Shown here in pieces: positions 36,878 to 47,343 of a DNA stretch of 64,000 nt (position 1 is the first letter of the stretch; each line of letters opens with the position of its first letter). The translations under genes and the position numbers were made by a program. This DNA comes from Chitinivorax sp. B (GTDB taxonomy: Bacteria > Pseudomonadota > Gammaproteobacteria > Burkholderiales > SCOH01): the NCBI RefSeq assembly GCF_005503445.1, contig NZ_SCOH01000001.1, positions 1 to 64,000 on the forward strand, in the 5' to 3' direction. Below the pieces are notes generated by a model that ran no database searches, was not told the DNA's origin, and was given only the letters and a program-made list of their open reading frames with translations.

Positions 36878-37312
36878 TTAATGGCCGGATTTGCCCTTGA
36901 CGGGCTGGCAGTCCTTGCACAAACCGTACAAGTACATGGAATGGGATTCGATGACGAAGCTGTGTTTTTTTGCAACAGCATCTTGGCGTTTTTCGATCTC
37001 GGCATCGAAAAACTCCTCGACCTTGCCACATTTGACGCATACCAGATGGTCGTGATGACTGCCCTGGTTCAGCTCGAACACGGCTTTGCCGGATTCGAAG
37101 TGATGACGGACCAGCAGGCCGGCTTGTTCGAATTGAGTCAGCACGCGGTAGACAGTTGCAAGGCCAATGTCGAGGTCTTCGGCAATGAGCAGACGGTAGA
37201 CGTCTTCAGCCGTCATGTGGCGTTGTTCCGAGGTTTCGAACAAATTGAGAATTTTCAAACGGGGGGCAGTGGCTTTGAGGCCGATGTCCTTAAGATCGCT
37301 GGCTTTGCTCAT
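36878..37312 (-). CDS. fur: Ferric uptake regulator
   Basis: Iron-sensing repressor of 144 residues. The winged-helix DNA-binding half ([15 protein letters not shown], then [27 protein letters not shown]) is followed by the metal-binding motif [18 protein letters not shown] and the C-terminal pair CKDC. The ATG at 37312 gives the standard start. It is divergent from bamE, an arrangement known from pseudomonads and other proteobacteria. The haem uptake operon at 42-48 kb carries a strong Fur box and is a likely target. Confidence 0.95.
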   Translation of the reverse strand: MSKASDLKDIGLKATAPRLKILNLFETSEQRHMTAEDVYRLLIAEDLDIGLATVYRVLTQFEQAGLLVRHHFESGKAVFELNQGSHHDHLVCVKCGKVEEFFDAEIEKRQDAVAKKHSFVIESHSMYLYGLCKDCQPVKGKSGH

Positions 37313-37344
37313 TGGCTGATAGAGAGGTAAAGAATTTGGGTTAT

Positions 37345-37350
37345 AGTATA
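37345..37350 (-). promoter_or_regulatory. Possible -10 box of fur
   Basis: TATACT on the minus strand 33 bases before the fur start. The -35 region at the matching distance (TCGTGT or TTCGTG) is weak. Confidence 0.3.
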
Positions 37351-37563
37351 GCGTTTTACGCGGGTTTACACGAACCGATGGCTCGATAAACCCTAACTTT
37401 CCTTGCAAGCTGGTGTGACTGATTGAGAGTTACGGTCTTACCGATCAGACATATGTTGTACCAGTATTGTTCATGTACCGCCTGTTTTGCTTGAAATCCG
37501 AGGTTGTTCGACGTGTTCAGTCCTTCCCGTGTATTTGACTTATTCACCTGCCAACGCCAAACA

Positions 37564-38813
<1,250 letters not shown>

Positions 38814-38816
38814 AGC

Positions 38817-39779
38817 ATGAACGCATGTGCGTCTTCTCATCGACAAGGCAAACGGTCAGCCATGATGCTGGCCGCTTTGTTTTTCTGCTCAGGATGTGCC
38901 GTAACCCAATTCGATCCGAGCGCGCCGAGAGATTTCGACTTGGTCTGGAACTACGGCCAGCCGGCCCTGAGCGAACAGAGTTTTCGTGAATTTCAGGCCA
39001 AGGCTGGCGGGCAGAGTCTGGATTACCGGGTCGAACTGACCACGCAATTGGCCCGTACCTATAGTCTGCGAAATCAGTTTACCGAGGCCCATGCCTTGCT
39101 GGATGGCTTGGTCCCAGACCTGACACAGGCCAGCCCACGGGCGCAGGCCCGGTACCTGTTGGAGCGGGGGCGTTGTTACAACTCGGCAGGAGAGAACGAA
39201 CGGGCGATTGGTTTGTTCGAGGCTGCCCTGGCTGCAGCACAGCGGGCCAAGGCTGATTTTTATGTGGTGGATGCAATGCACATGCTAGCCATTGCCACCC
39301 GAGGTGATGCGTCGCTCGACTGGAATCGCCGCGCCTTGGCGATTGCCGAGGCCAGTCAGGATCGGCGTACGCGTGAATGGGCGAGCCGCTTATTGCACAA
39401 CATCGGTATGACGTATCACAGCCAAGGTCGTTATGACTTGGCGCTGCAATACTTCGAATCCGCCATACCGTTATGGCGGGTACAGGGCGCTACGCAACGG
39501 GAGTTCGAAGGCCGTTGGATGATAGGCTGGACGTTACGAACCATGAAGCGTTACGACGATGCCTTGCATTTAATGCAATTGTTGCGCCAGCAAATGGAAG
39601 CAGCCGATCAGCCTGATGGTTATGTCTATGAAGAACTGGGCGAAAACTTGTTGGCGAAGGATCAGCCTTCTGATGCCACCAAGTGGTTTGCCAAAGCTTA
39701 TGCAGCATTGAAAGATGACCCCGCAGTGCGGGCAGACCCAACCCGGCTGGCACGGTTGCGCATGTTGGGTGGTCTGTAG
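38817..39779 (+). CDS. TPR-repeat lipoprotein
   Basis: A 320-residue predicted lipoprotein. The signal region ends in the lipobox CSGC (Cys about residue 27). The rest is helical, with several tetratricopeptide-like units, for example AQARYLLERGRCYNSAGENERAIGLFEAAL and LLHNIGMTYHSQGRYDLALQYFESAI. TPR lipoproteins act as scaffolds; no partner can be named. It begins three bases after the dapB stop codon, so it is in that operon. A second ATG at 38862 would also give a short lipoprotein signal. Confidence 0.8.
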   Translation: MNACASSHRQGKRSAMMLAALFFCSGCAVTQFDPSAPRDFDLVWNYGQPALSEQSFREFQAKAGGQSLDYRVELTTQLARTYSLRNQFTEAHALLDGLVPDLTQASPRAQARYLLERGRCYNSAGENERAIGLFEAALAAAQRAKADFYVVDAMHMLAIATRGDASLDWNRRALAIAEASQDRRTREWASRLLHNIGMTYHSQGRYDLALQYFESAIPLWRVQGATQREFEGRWMIGWTLRTMKRYDDALHLMQLLRQQMEAADQPDGYVYEELGENLLAKDQPSDATKWFAKAYAALKDDPAVRADPTRLARLRMLGGL

Positions 39780-39788
39780 TGTAGATGA

Positions 39789-40715
39789 CTAGTTGGGCAT
39801 GAACCACAGTTCCGATCGATGCAGCGGGGTTTGTGGCGGCAGTAGCGGGTTTTTCAGTCGCAGGATTGTACGTGTTCCCAGCCTGGCTTGTTCGATATCG
39901 TGTTTGAAGTATTTGTTGAACAATGCATCAAACGAACCATCCTTGATGGCCAGTTCCAGCCCGGTGTGAAGGGTGTTGGCCAGCTCAGTGTTGTGTCTGT
40001 TCACGAAGAAATAGCATGCAGTTGGGTATTGCAAGACCAGATGTTGTTCGATCATCAACCCGTCTTTGGCATGTAACCGCCATTCATCGCCAATTTCGTT
40101 CAGCCCGCGCGGGAAGTAATCGATGCGGCCAACGGTCAGCATTTTGAATAGCCCATCATAATTACCGCTGATTTCAATAGGTAGTCCGTTTTGTCGAAGA
40201 ATGGCGGTATCGGGCCAATCATGGCCTTGCCCAGCCTTGAATTGCGCCAGATCCGGTAGGGAGTTGACTGCGGCAAGCGGTATTTGCCGGCTGTTGTGGA
40301 TCAGCAATAGGCGCCAGCCTAGCAAACCTTTGTAGATCGGGATGCGGATTGGTAGTAGTTGCTGCTCCCGCTCGGCGGAAGTCATTGTCCAGGCGACGTC
40401 GATCTGCTTACCTTGTGCCAACTCTGCCATTGCACGGCTTTGCGTCATGCGTATGTTGCTGGCTGTCACTTCAAAATCTTTGTCGTCCAGTTTGCTTAAG
40501 GCTAGCTTGAGCAGGTTGATTGGATAATGGTTGCGTGCGTCACGTGTACTTTCCGCCTGCGGAACGCGAACCAGAGCGGGTGTATCTGCATGAACAGGAA
40601 TGGACAGCAAGTAGGATACGATGCCAATCAACAGGTGTGTGTGATCGGTGACTGAAACTGAATAGGCCTGTGGTGATATCGAATCAGGCATGGCAGGTTT
40701 CTTGTCGATTGACAT
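39789..40715 (-). CDS. Orphan solute-binding-like protein, copy 1 of a tandem pair
   Basis: A protein of up to 308 residues with a family-3 solute-binding fold. After a hydrophobic signal (LLIGIVSYLLSIPVHA, cleavage near residue 43) come RIPIYKGLLGWRLLLI, GQGHDWPDTAILRQNG, FKMLTVGRIDYFPRGLNEIG and KDGSFDALFNKYFKHDI. The same segments recur in the neighbour at 40783-41724. No transporter genes are adjacent. Start uncertain: ATG at 40715 or 40691, both with poor ribosome sites. Confidence 0.75.
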   Translation of the reverse strand: MSIDKKPAMPDSISPQAYSVSVTDHTHLLIGIVSYLLSIPVHADTPALVRVPQAESTRDARNHYPINLLKLALSKLDDKDFEVTASNIRMTQSRAMAELAQGKQIDVAWTMTSAEREQQLLPIRIPIYKGLLGWRLLLIHNSRQIPLAAVNSLPDLAQFKAGQGHDWPDTAILRQNGLPIEISGNYDGLFKMLTVGRIDYFPRGLNEIGDEWRLHAKDGLMIEQHLVLQYPTACYFFVNRHNTELANTLHTGLELAIKDGSFDALFNKYFKHDIEQARLGTRTILRLKNPLLPPQTPLHRSELWFMPN

Positions 40716-40782
40716 GTTATGACATTAAAGGCACAGCAGCATTGGCCGCCTGCTTACAAAGTGCTGGCCAGGGATTGCTTTG

Positions 40783-41724
40783 CTACCGTTTCATCTCTTG
40801 CGGGTTGAACCACAATTCGGTCCGCTGAAGTGGTGTTTCTGGCGGAATCAGTGGATTCTGCAAATAGAAAATCCGACGCGATCCCAATTTGGCATTGGCA
40901 ATATCTGCTTGATAGTACTGATTGAACAAGGCATTGAATGAACCATCCTGAATGGCTCGCTCCAGGCCGGTGGTGATGGCTGATGCCAACTCGGCATCCT
41001 GTTTGTTGACAAAGTAATATTGCGCGGTTGGGTATCGCAATGCCAGTCTAGGCTCGATGACAATACCTTGATTGGTATGTGACTGTGCTTCTGCGCCAAT
41101 CTCAACAAGACTGCGCGGGAAATAGTCAACAAACCCGGTGGTCAGCATTTTGAACAACCCTTCATATCGACTGCCTGCTGTAACCGTTAAACCATTGGCC
41201 TTCAAAATGATCGTGTCTGGCCAATCATGACCCTGTCCCGCAACGAGTTCGCCCAGTTCTGACAAGGCCTGGATGGTTGAAAAAATATCCACGCGATTTC
41301 TCTTTACCAACAACAACCGCCACCCCAGTAACCCTTTGTCGATCGGAATGCGGATGGGCTTCAGGCGTAGTTCACGTTCAATCGACGTCATCGACCACAC
41401 TACATCGACGGTCTTGCCTTGCTCCAGCTCCGACAGCAGTCGACTTTGTACCATTCTGAGTTGGGTTCTGACCAATCTGAAATCTTGCCGATCCGCTTTC
41501 TTCAGCGCCAACTCCAGCAGGGCGACTGGATAGCCGTTGCGCAGATCGTCGTCGGTCTCAGGCCGCAGAATACGAATGTCACGGGCATGAATCAATTCAC
41601 TACACATGCATGTGCAATACAGTACCAGCATGACAAGGCCACGGCGAAATCTTGTAAAGCCGCTTTGCTGAAGCAGGCTATGTGTTTGATGGCCGATGGG
41701 CGGCAACGGAGGTATCGGCAGCAT
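40783..41724 (-). CDS. Orphan solute-binding-like protein, copy 2 of a tandem pair
   Basis: A protein of about 313 residues, paralogous to the gene at 39789-40715 throughout (IPIDKGLLGWRLLLV, GQGHDWPDTIILKANG, FKMLTTGFVDYFPRSLVEIG, QDGSFNALFNQYYQADIANAKLGSR). The signal region is RRGLVMLVLYCTCMCSELIHA. Both copies retain all blocks, so neither looks decayed. The pair arose by tandem duplication. Ligand unknown, possibly a polar amino acid given the family. The true start may be the ATG at 41724 or an earlier one at 41781; neither has a good ribosome site. Confidence 0.75.
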   Translation of the reverse strand: MLPIPPLPPIGHQTHSLLQQSGFTRFRRGLVMLVLYCTCMCSELIHARDIRILRPETDDDLRNGYPVALLELALKKADRQDFRLVRTQLRMVQSRLLSELEQGKTVDVVWSMTSIERELRLKPIRIPIDKGLLGWRLLLVKRNRVDIFSTIQALSELGELVAGQGHDWPDTIILKANGLTVTAGSRYEGLFKMLTTGFVDYFPRSLVEIGAEAQSHTNQGIVIEPRLALRYPTAQYYFVNKQDAELASAITTGLERAIQDGSFNALFNQYYQADIANAKLGSRRIFYLQNPLIPPETPLQRTELWFNPQEMKR

Positions 41725-41973
41725 GGGGAAGGTCCGATTGCAATAGTGCTCACGCCAGCCTGGGTAGCGGCATGCTGCCATGGTTGGTGTGGATCAAATG
41801 AATATTTAATTCTAGCCATGGATTGCGGAAATGTGGGTTGCGGACAGTCATGTGTGGTTTCTCATAAGTAATGGTGGTCTGTGCAACTCATCCGACTTGC
41901 TGGCTAGATGAAACGGGGTTGCATCAACGAGGATTAGATAACTGATTGATTGTGTTCGAATGGGTTAATTTAA

Positions 41974-42002
41974 TTGCAAATGATAATGGTTATCATTAAT
42001 AT
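41974..42002 (+). promoter_or_regulatory. Promoter of the haem uptake operon
   Basis: TTGCAA (41974-41979) and TAATAT (41997-42002) are 17 bases apart. The spacer is almost wholly the Fur box at 41979-41997. Transcription would start near 42009, which rules out the earlier in-frame start codons for the receptor. Confidence 0.8.
41979..41997. promoter_or_regulatory. Fur box
   Basis: AATGATAATGGTTATCATT is a 19-bp near-perfect dyad. Its 15-base core matches the known 7-1-7 Fur motif TGATAAT-N-ATTATCA at all but one of 14 positions. It occupies the promoter spacer, so Fur with iron would block RNA polymerase. Confidence 0.93.
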
Positions 42003-42045
42003 GAATGCCTTGACCTGGATCAACTGTCTTTCGAAAGGGAAATGC

Positions 42046-44181
42046 ATGGTAGTAGTGCGTTGGGGCGTGGTGTGTGCAATGGCATTGACACCAATGGCAC
42101 AGGCAGTCGAATCAATTGGTGAAACTGTTTATGTGGTCGGGCGCGTGCCGCAGCAAGCTTTACAGACCACTGCAACGGTATCGTCAATGAACCGCACCGT
42201 ACTGGATCAGCAGTTGGTCGAGAACGTGGCCGATATGCTGCGTTTCGAACCCGGCGTGACGGCTATCAATGCAGCCGGGCGGTATGGTTTGTCTGGCTTC
42301 AATATCCGAGGCCTGGAGGGCAATCGGGTGCTAGTCATGCTGGATGGCGTTCGTACACCGGATGAATTCAGCTTTGGTCCACTGTTCCGTACCAATCGCA
42401 ATACGGTGGATCTGGATAGCCTGAGTAACGTGGAAATTCTGCGTGGGACCGGTTCTACCCAATATGGCTCAGATGCATTGGCCGGTGTGATCGCTTATCG
42501 CACGCTCGAACCAGTTGATCTGCTGACCGGGCAGCAAAACCTGGGTCTGCGAGTAAAGAGCAGCTATGCCAGCGCAGATCGAGGCAAGCATTTGTCAGTG
42601 GCTGGGGTTGCTCGTACTGACGCTGGCGAGTTCTTGCTGCAGGTGGGCATCCGCCGTGGTCATGAAATGGATAATCAAGGGCGTGAAGATGTGCCTGGTA
42701 CCCTACGCACCACACCCAATCCACAAGATACCCGTAGCGGCAATATATTGGCCAAGTATCGATTGAATATCGCAACAGGCCACAAACTGGGCTTTACTGT
42801 GGATGCCAGCCGTACCGAAGTCGAGACGAATGTGCAAACCGACTTGTCTGCAACTGTGTTGGCCAGTCGGGGTGATGATGAGCAGCAGCGCCGCCGGTTT
42901 GCTGCAGAGTATTGGTTTGAGGGCAATGGTGGTGGATTGATCGACCGTGCTAATTTGCGCCTGTATCGCCAGACCGGAAAGGCTGATCAACATACCGAGC
43001 GTAGTCAGGTGACGCCGGGTGGTCAGTCTTGGTGGCGCGACAGTCGTATCGAACAACGCACCAACGGTTTCAGTGGTCAGGTTGAATCCTGGGTCGGACA
43101 AGGAGCACTGAAGCAGCAGATTCTGGTCGGGATGGATGGCTGGCGCACTGAAAGTGACGAAGTGCGTGATGGTGGACAATGCGACCCGGTGCGTTGTAGT
43201 GCGCCAAATACCCGCGGTTTCCCGGTACGAGATTTCCCGAAAACTGAAGTAACACAATGGGGCGTGTTTGCGCAGGATCAGCTGTCGTTTGACCAATGGC
43301 GTATTACCCCAGCATTGCGCTGGGATCGGTATCAGCTAAAACCGAGGGTTGATAGTTTGTTTGCAGGGGGTGATACCGCTGTGTCGCTGACTGATCATGC
43401 TGTGTCGCCCAAGTTGTCAGCGGCCTATCAGCTGACACCGTCTGCCATGGCTTATGTGCAATATGCTCATGGTTTCCGCGCACCTAGCTATGTCGAATTG
43501 AACAACGGTTTTACCAATCTGGCACATGGTTATGCCTCTATCGGTAATCCATCGTTGAAGCCGGAAACCAGTCGCGGTGTGGAAGCTGGCTTCAAGTGGA
43601 GTACCCAGACCGCCCAGCTCGCTTTTGCGGCCTATCAGAACCGTTACCGCGACTTTATCGAACAGACCACACTAGCTTGCCCAGGCGATCCTCGTTGCGC
43701 TGCACCGATGACGTTTATCAACATCAATATCGGACGTGCCCGTATTCGTGGTGCAGAGCTGAAAGGCCATTGGCAATTTGCGTCGCAATGGCAACTGCGT
43801 GGCAGCATCGCTCAGGCCCGTGGTGAAGATCAGACCAGTGGCCAGCCGCTCAACACCGTGTTGCCGACCAGTGGCATGGTGGGTGTGCAGTATCGTGCGG
43901 GTGATCAATGGGGTGGTTTGCTAGTCAGCCAGTTTGCCGGCAAGAAGAAGCGTGTCAGCGATCAGGTACTGTTCCAGCCCCCAGGTTACGGTGTATTGGA
44001 CCTGACTGCGTTCTATCGCATCAATAAGTCACTCATATTGAATGCTGGCGTTTTCAACCTGACAGACAAACGTTATTGGCATGCTGCCGATGTAGCACTG
44101 GAGCGTGCGGACAACCGTGCGATTGATCGCTTTACCCAATCTGGTCGCCACGTGTCTGCCAGCCTGACTTGGCGGCTTTGA
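42046..44181 (+). CDS. hmuR: TonB-dependent haem/haemoglobin receptor
   Basis: A 711-residue outer membrane receptor of the TonB-haemoglobin/transferrin/lactoferrin group. The signal peptide ends PMAQA (about residue 20). A TonB-box-like ETVYVVG and a plug with FNIRGLEGNRVLVMLDGVRTPDEF and NVEILRGTGSTQYGSDALAG follow. In the barrel, GFRAPSYVELNNGF and GNPSLKPE correspond to the FRAP and NPNL motifs of haem receptors (here NPSL), with a His between them (NLAHGY), as in haem-binding members. The ATG at 42046 has AAAGGGAAATGC before it and lies after the inferred transcription start. It heads a complete hmuRSTUV set. Confidence 0.92.
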   Translation: MVVVRWGVVCAMALTPMAQAVESIGETVYVVGRVPQQALQTTATVSSMNRTVLDQQLVENVADMLRFEPGVTAINAAGRYGLSGFNIRGLEGNRVLVMLDGVRTPDEFSFGPLFRTNRNTVDLDSLSNVEILRGTGSTQYGSDALAGVIAYRTLEPVDLLTGQQNLGLRVKSSYASADRGKHLSVAGVARTDAGEFLLQVGIRRGHEMDNQGREDVPGTLRTTPNPQDTRSGNILAKYRLNIATGHKLGFTVDASRTEVETNVQTDLSATVLASRGDDEQQRRRFAAEYWFEGNGGGLIDRANLRLYRQTGKADQHTERSQVTPGGQSWWRDSRIEQRTNGFSGQVESWVGQGALKQQILVGMDGWRTESDEVRDGGQCDPVRCSAPNTRGFPVRDFPKTEVTQWGVFAQDQLSFDQWRITPALRWDRYQLKPRVDSLFAGGDTAVSLTDHAVSPKLSAAYQLTPSAMAYVQYAHGFRAPSYVELNNGFTNLAHGYASIGNPSLKPETSRGVEAGFKWSTQTAQLAFAAYQNRYRDFIEQTTLACPGDPRCAAPMTFININIGRARIRGAELKGHWQFASQWQLRGSIAQARGEDQTSGQPLNTVLPTSGMVGVQYRAGDQWGGLLVSQFAGKKKRVSDQVLFQPPGYGVLDLTAFYRINKSLILNAGVFNLTDKRYWHAADVALERADNRAIDRFTQSGRHVSASLTWRL

Positions 44182-44239
44182 TATCCAACTAGGTACCGGT
44201 TGATGACGGGTACCTACTTTCCATCTACCGGAGGTAACC

Positions 44240-45286
44240 ATGACATCACAAGACAACCCGCTTTATGCCGCATGGCAAGCCCTATGTGAACAAGAGCCGA
44301 AATTGCGTATTCGAGAAGCCGCCAGCCGATTGGGCGTGAACGAGGCTGCGCTTGTGGATGCACAGTGTGGAGTACAGGCGACGCGATTGGTGGGTGATTT
44401 ACGTGCGCTGTTCAAGCAGTTGGGGAGTTTGGGCGATGTCATGGCATTGACCCGTAACGATTTCTGTGTCCACGAAAGGCACGGTACCTATCTCAATATT
44501 CAGGCCGAAGGCATGATCGGCCTGACCTTGGGGGACGATATCGATCTGCGGGTATTTTTCAGTCAATGGCGACATGCTTTTGCTGTGGAAGAGCCCGGTC
44601 AATCCGGTCCACGCCGCAGTCTGCAGTTCTTTGATGCTCGTGGTATGGCGCTACACAAGGTCTATCTTACCGAGCACAGCGATGTGTCCGCTTATCAGGA
44701 AATACGACAGCAGTATGCGGTGACGGCCAGTGACCGAATCGAGCTGGATACGACACCTGTAATTGCCGAGCGACTGGATGTCGAGGTGGACGTGGCAACG
44801 TTGCGCAACAAATGGTTGGCATTGAAGGATACACATGACTTCTTCAGTATGCTGAAATCACTGGCGTTGCCCAGGCTGACGGCATTGCGTCATGCAGGTG
44901 GCGATTTGGCGTGCGAGGTCAGCTACGATGCTGTGGAGCGAGTGCTGCACTGGGCTGCTGAGACAGCAACGGACATCATGGTGTTTGTTGGTAATCCTGG
45001 CATGGTGCAAATCCATACAGGCAAGGTACAGCGGCTGCTTCGTACTGGACCCTGGTTCAACGTGCTGGATGAACGCTTCAGCATGCACCTGAATACCACT
45101 GCTATTGCCAGTAGCTGGGTTGTCAGCAAGCCTACTGTCGATGGCTGGGTGACCTCATTGGAGTTGTATGATGTGCAAGGTGGCCTGATCGTCCAACTTT
45201 TCGGCAAGCGCAAGCCAGGGCTGCCGGAACTGCCGGACTGGCGAGCCATGTTGTTGGATTTGATCCCGGCTGAGGAGACGGCATGA
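44240..45286 (+). CDS. hmuS: Haemin-degrading/trafficking protein HmuS (HemS family)
   Basis: A 348-residue cytoplasmic protein of the HemS/ChuS family, made of two similar halves (HemS domains, about residues 25-155 and 195-335), which binds incoming haem and either hands it on or breaks it down. Family segments include RIREAASRLGVNEAALV, MALTRNDFCVHERHGTY, FFDARGMALHKVYLTEHSD and FNVLDERFSMHLNTTAI. GGAGGTAACC is a near-perfect ribosome site. It overlaps hmuT by four bases (ATGA). Confidence 0.93.
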   Translation: MTSQDNPLYAAWQALCEQEPKLRIREAASRLGVNEAALVDAQCGVQATRLVGDLRALFKQLGSLGDVMALTRNDFCVHERHGTYLNIQAEGMIGLTLGDDIDLRVFFSQWRHAFAVEEPGQSGPRRSLQFFDARGMALHKVYLTEHSDVSAYQEIRQQYAVTASDRIELDTTPVIAERLDVEVDVATLRNKWLALKDTHDFFSMLKSLALPRLTALRHAGGDLACEVSYDAVERVLHWAAETATDIMVFVGNPGMVQIHTGKVQRLLRTGPWFNVLDERFSMHLNTTAIASSWVVSKPTVDGWVTSLELYDVQGGLIVQLFGKRKPGLPELPDWRAMLLDLIPAEETA

Positions 45287-46137
45287 TACGGCGTTGGTTG
45301 GTGGGGGTGTTGCTGCTGGCCACGGCAGCCTCTCAGGCAGCACCAGTGCGCATCGTCGTGCTGGGTGGCGCGCTGACTGAAGTGGTCTATGCATTGGGTG
45401 GTGGTACACAGGTAGTTGGTGTAGATCAGTCTAGCCGCTATCCGGTTGTGGCCAGATCGTTGCCACAGGTTGGGTATTACCGCAATTTCTCGGCAGAGGG
45501 GGTGATCACACTGAAGCCGGATTTGGTCATTCTGTCCGATCATGCAGGGCCGCCAGTCGCGGTGCAGCAGCTGAAGGCCGCGGGACTTCACATGCTGTCA
45601 TTGTCTTCGGAGCCTGATCGACAGGCGTTGCGCGAACGGTTACTGGGGGTCGGCAAGGCATTGGAGCGGGATGCTGAAGCAAGGCAAAAGTTGGATGAGA
45701 TTGAACAGAGGTTGGATCTACTCTCGCAACAGGTAGCGAAAGATCGTCAGACCAAACCGCGCGTGCTGTTTTTGATGGCGCGGGGTGGCACACCGCAATC
45801 CGCAGGGCAGGATACGATTGCCAATCGCATGATCGAACTGGCGGGTGGGGTGAATGCCATTTCCGGCTTTGACGGCTATAGACCGTTGTCGTTGGAGTCG
45901 GTATTGGCCGCGAAGCCAGACTGGATTGTCACCACCACCATGAGCGCCGACGCCATGGGTGGCGTTGCCCGCATCCAGGCTTTGCCTGGCGTTGCATTAA
46001 CACCTGCCGCACGAGAGAAGCGCATTCTGGTATTCGACGATCTGTTTCTGCTGGGTTTCGGTCCACGGGTGGCGGAGGCTGTTGCCGAGCTGCGCAAGGC
46101 ATGGCGAAGTACGCCGGTTGTGGCTAGCAGTCAATAA
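45283..46137 (+). CDS. hmuT: Haem ABC transporter substrate-binding protein HmuT
   Basis: A 284-residue periplasmic haem-binding protein. The signal peptide ends SQAAP (about residue 20). The fold is the class III binding type: RIVVLGGALTEVVYALGGGTQVVGVDQSSRYP, LKPDLVILSDHAGPP, and QDTIANRMIELAGGVNAISGFDGYRPLSLESVLAAKPDWIV. HmuT of this type usually uses Tyr or His residues for haem; Tyr48-50 (SSRYP and YYR at ~66) are candidates only. It begins inside the hmuS stop codon. Confidence 0.92.
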   Translation: MIRRWLVGVLLLATAASQAAPVRIVVLGGALTEVVYALGGGTQVVGVDQSSRYPVVARSLPQVGYYRNFSAEGVITLKPDLVILSDHAGPPVAVQQLKAAGLHMLSLSSEPDRQALRERLLGVGKALERDAEARQKLDEIEQRLDLLSQQVAKDRQTKPRVLFLMARGGTPQSAGQDTIANRMIELAGGVNAISGFDGYRPLSLESVLAAKPDWIVTTTMSADAMGGVARIQALPGVALTPAAREKRILVFDDLFLLGFGPRVAEAVAELRKAWRSTPVVASSQ

Positions 46138-46145
46138 ATCTGGCA

Positions 46146-46182
46146 GGGCATAGACACGTGGTGTGATCCACAGCCTATGCCC
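46146..46182 (+). other. Intercistronic hairpin between hmuT and hmuU
   Basis: GGGCATAG (46146-46153) pairs with CTATGCCC (46175-46182), with an inner GTGG/CCAC stem. A short T-run appears about 15 bases later, so it is not a classical terminator. It may lower expression of the membrane components relative to the binding protein, or stabilise the upstream mRNA. Confidence 0.45.
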
Positions 46183-46314
46183 AGCAGGCACCAGGTTTTT
46201 CCTGTCATATTTGCATATCAGATAAACGCAGGTTGTCGGTGTTACAGGTAGCTTGGCTGGCTACACTTTGACCTGTACCCATTTCCCCCCAACAATAGCC
46301 ATACTCTATTTGTG

Positions 46315-47343
46315 ATGACTGACCACGCTTTGCCTTCCACCCGTCCTACTTTACCCTGGCCGCCTTCACTGTGGTTGGCCATTTTGCTGGCACTGCTGAT
46401 TGCCACCTGTCTACTGGCTGCCGTTGTTGGCGCTGTTGGTGTTCCTTTGTCATCGCTTCTGGCTGGCATGACCGGGCAGCGAGGTGAGGATGCTGAATTG
46501 GCCAGAACCGTTCTGTTGCAGATCCGTTTGCCGAGAATCGCCTTGGCAATCGGCTGCGGTGTTGCATTGGCCGTATCCGGCTGTGTCATGCAGTCGCTAT
46601 TTCGCAATCCCCTGGCGGACCCTGGGTTATTGGGTGTGTCCAGCGGGGCTGCATTGGGAGCCACGGTTACCATTGCCTTGGGTTTCGCCGGGGTTTATAC
46701 CTTGCCTTTCGCGGCATTTGTCGGTGCATTGGGTTCTACTTCGCTGGTCATGCTGATTGGCAAGTTGCAACCGAACCGTGGATCGCTGGCCTTATTGTTG
46801 GCAGGGATCGCTGTCAACGCGATCAATACAAGCATGATGGGCACGTTTACTTACATGGCTGGGGATGAAGCGTTACGCAGCATCGTGTTCTGGTCCCTTG
46901 GCAGCTTGGGTGGTGCCACATGGCAAAGTGCCGCATTGTTGATGCCTGCAGCCTTGTTATTGGCTGGTTTCATTTTGCACGACTGGCGGGCGCTGAATGC
47001 CTTGTTGTTGGGTGAAGCCGAAGCTTGGCACGCCGGATTCGATGTCCCGCGAATTCGGCGCCGGCTGGTATTGCTGGTGGCATTGTTGGTGGGTATTGCA
47101 GTGGCACTATGTGGGGCGATCGGCTTTGTTGGTTTGGTGGTGCCACACCTGATGCGCTTGTTATTGGGCGGTAACCATAGATGGTTACTGCCAGCATCGG
47201 CTTTGGCTGGGGCCATGTTATTGTTGTTTGCCGATGCTGTGGCACGCACGGTGATTGCGCCAGCTGAATTGCCGATTGGCTTGTTGACCAGTCTGATTGG
47301 CGGCCCGTTTTTCTTGTGGTTGATGGTCAAAGGAAATCGCTAA
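46315..47343 (+). CDS. hmuU: Haem ABC transporter permease HmuU
   Basis: A 342-residue FecCD-family permease with about ten membrane helices. Family features: LPRIALAIGCGVALAVSGCVMQSLFRNPLADPGLLGVSSGAALGA (about residues 64-108), GDEALRSIVFWSLGSLG, the cytoplasmic coupling loop region LGGEAEAWHAGF-type segment, and CGAIGFVGLVVPHLMRLLLGGNHRWLLPASAL. It lies 177 bases after hmuT and possibly has a second promoter (TTGACC-N17-AACAAT near 46268). The ATG at 46315 is preferred over the GTG at 46312. hmuV starts directly after its stop. Confidence 0.93.
   Translation: MTDHALPSTRPTLPWPPSLWLAILLALLIATCLLAAVVGAVGVPLSSLLAGMTGQRGEDAELARTVLLQIRLPRIALAIGCGVALAVSGCVMQSLFRNPLADPGLLGVSSGAALGATVTIALGFAGVYTLPFAAFVGALGSTSLVMLIGKLQPNRGSLALLLAGIAVNAINTSMMGTFTYMAGDEALRSIVFWSLGSLGGATWQSAALLMPAALLLAGFILHDWRALNALLLGEAEAWHAGFDVPRIRRRLVLLVALLVGIAVALCGAIGFVGLVVPHLMRLLLGGNHRWLLPASALAGAMLLLFADAVARTVIAPAELPIGLLTSLIGGPFFLWLMVKGNR

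Noticed and set aside
41974-42045. Earlier starts for the haem receptor
   Set aside because: They lie within the promoter and Fur box, before the predicted start of transcription.
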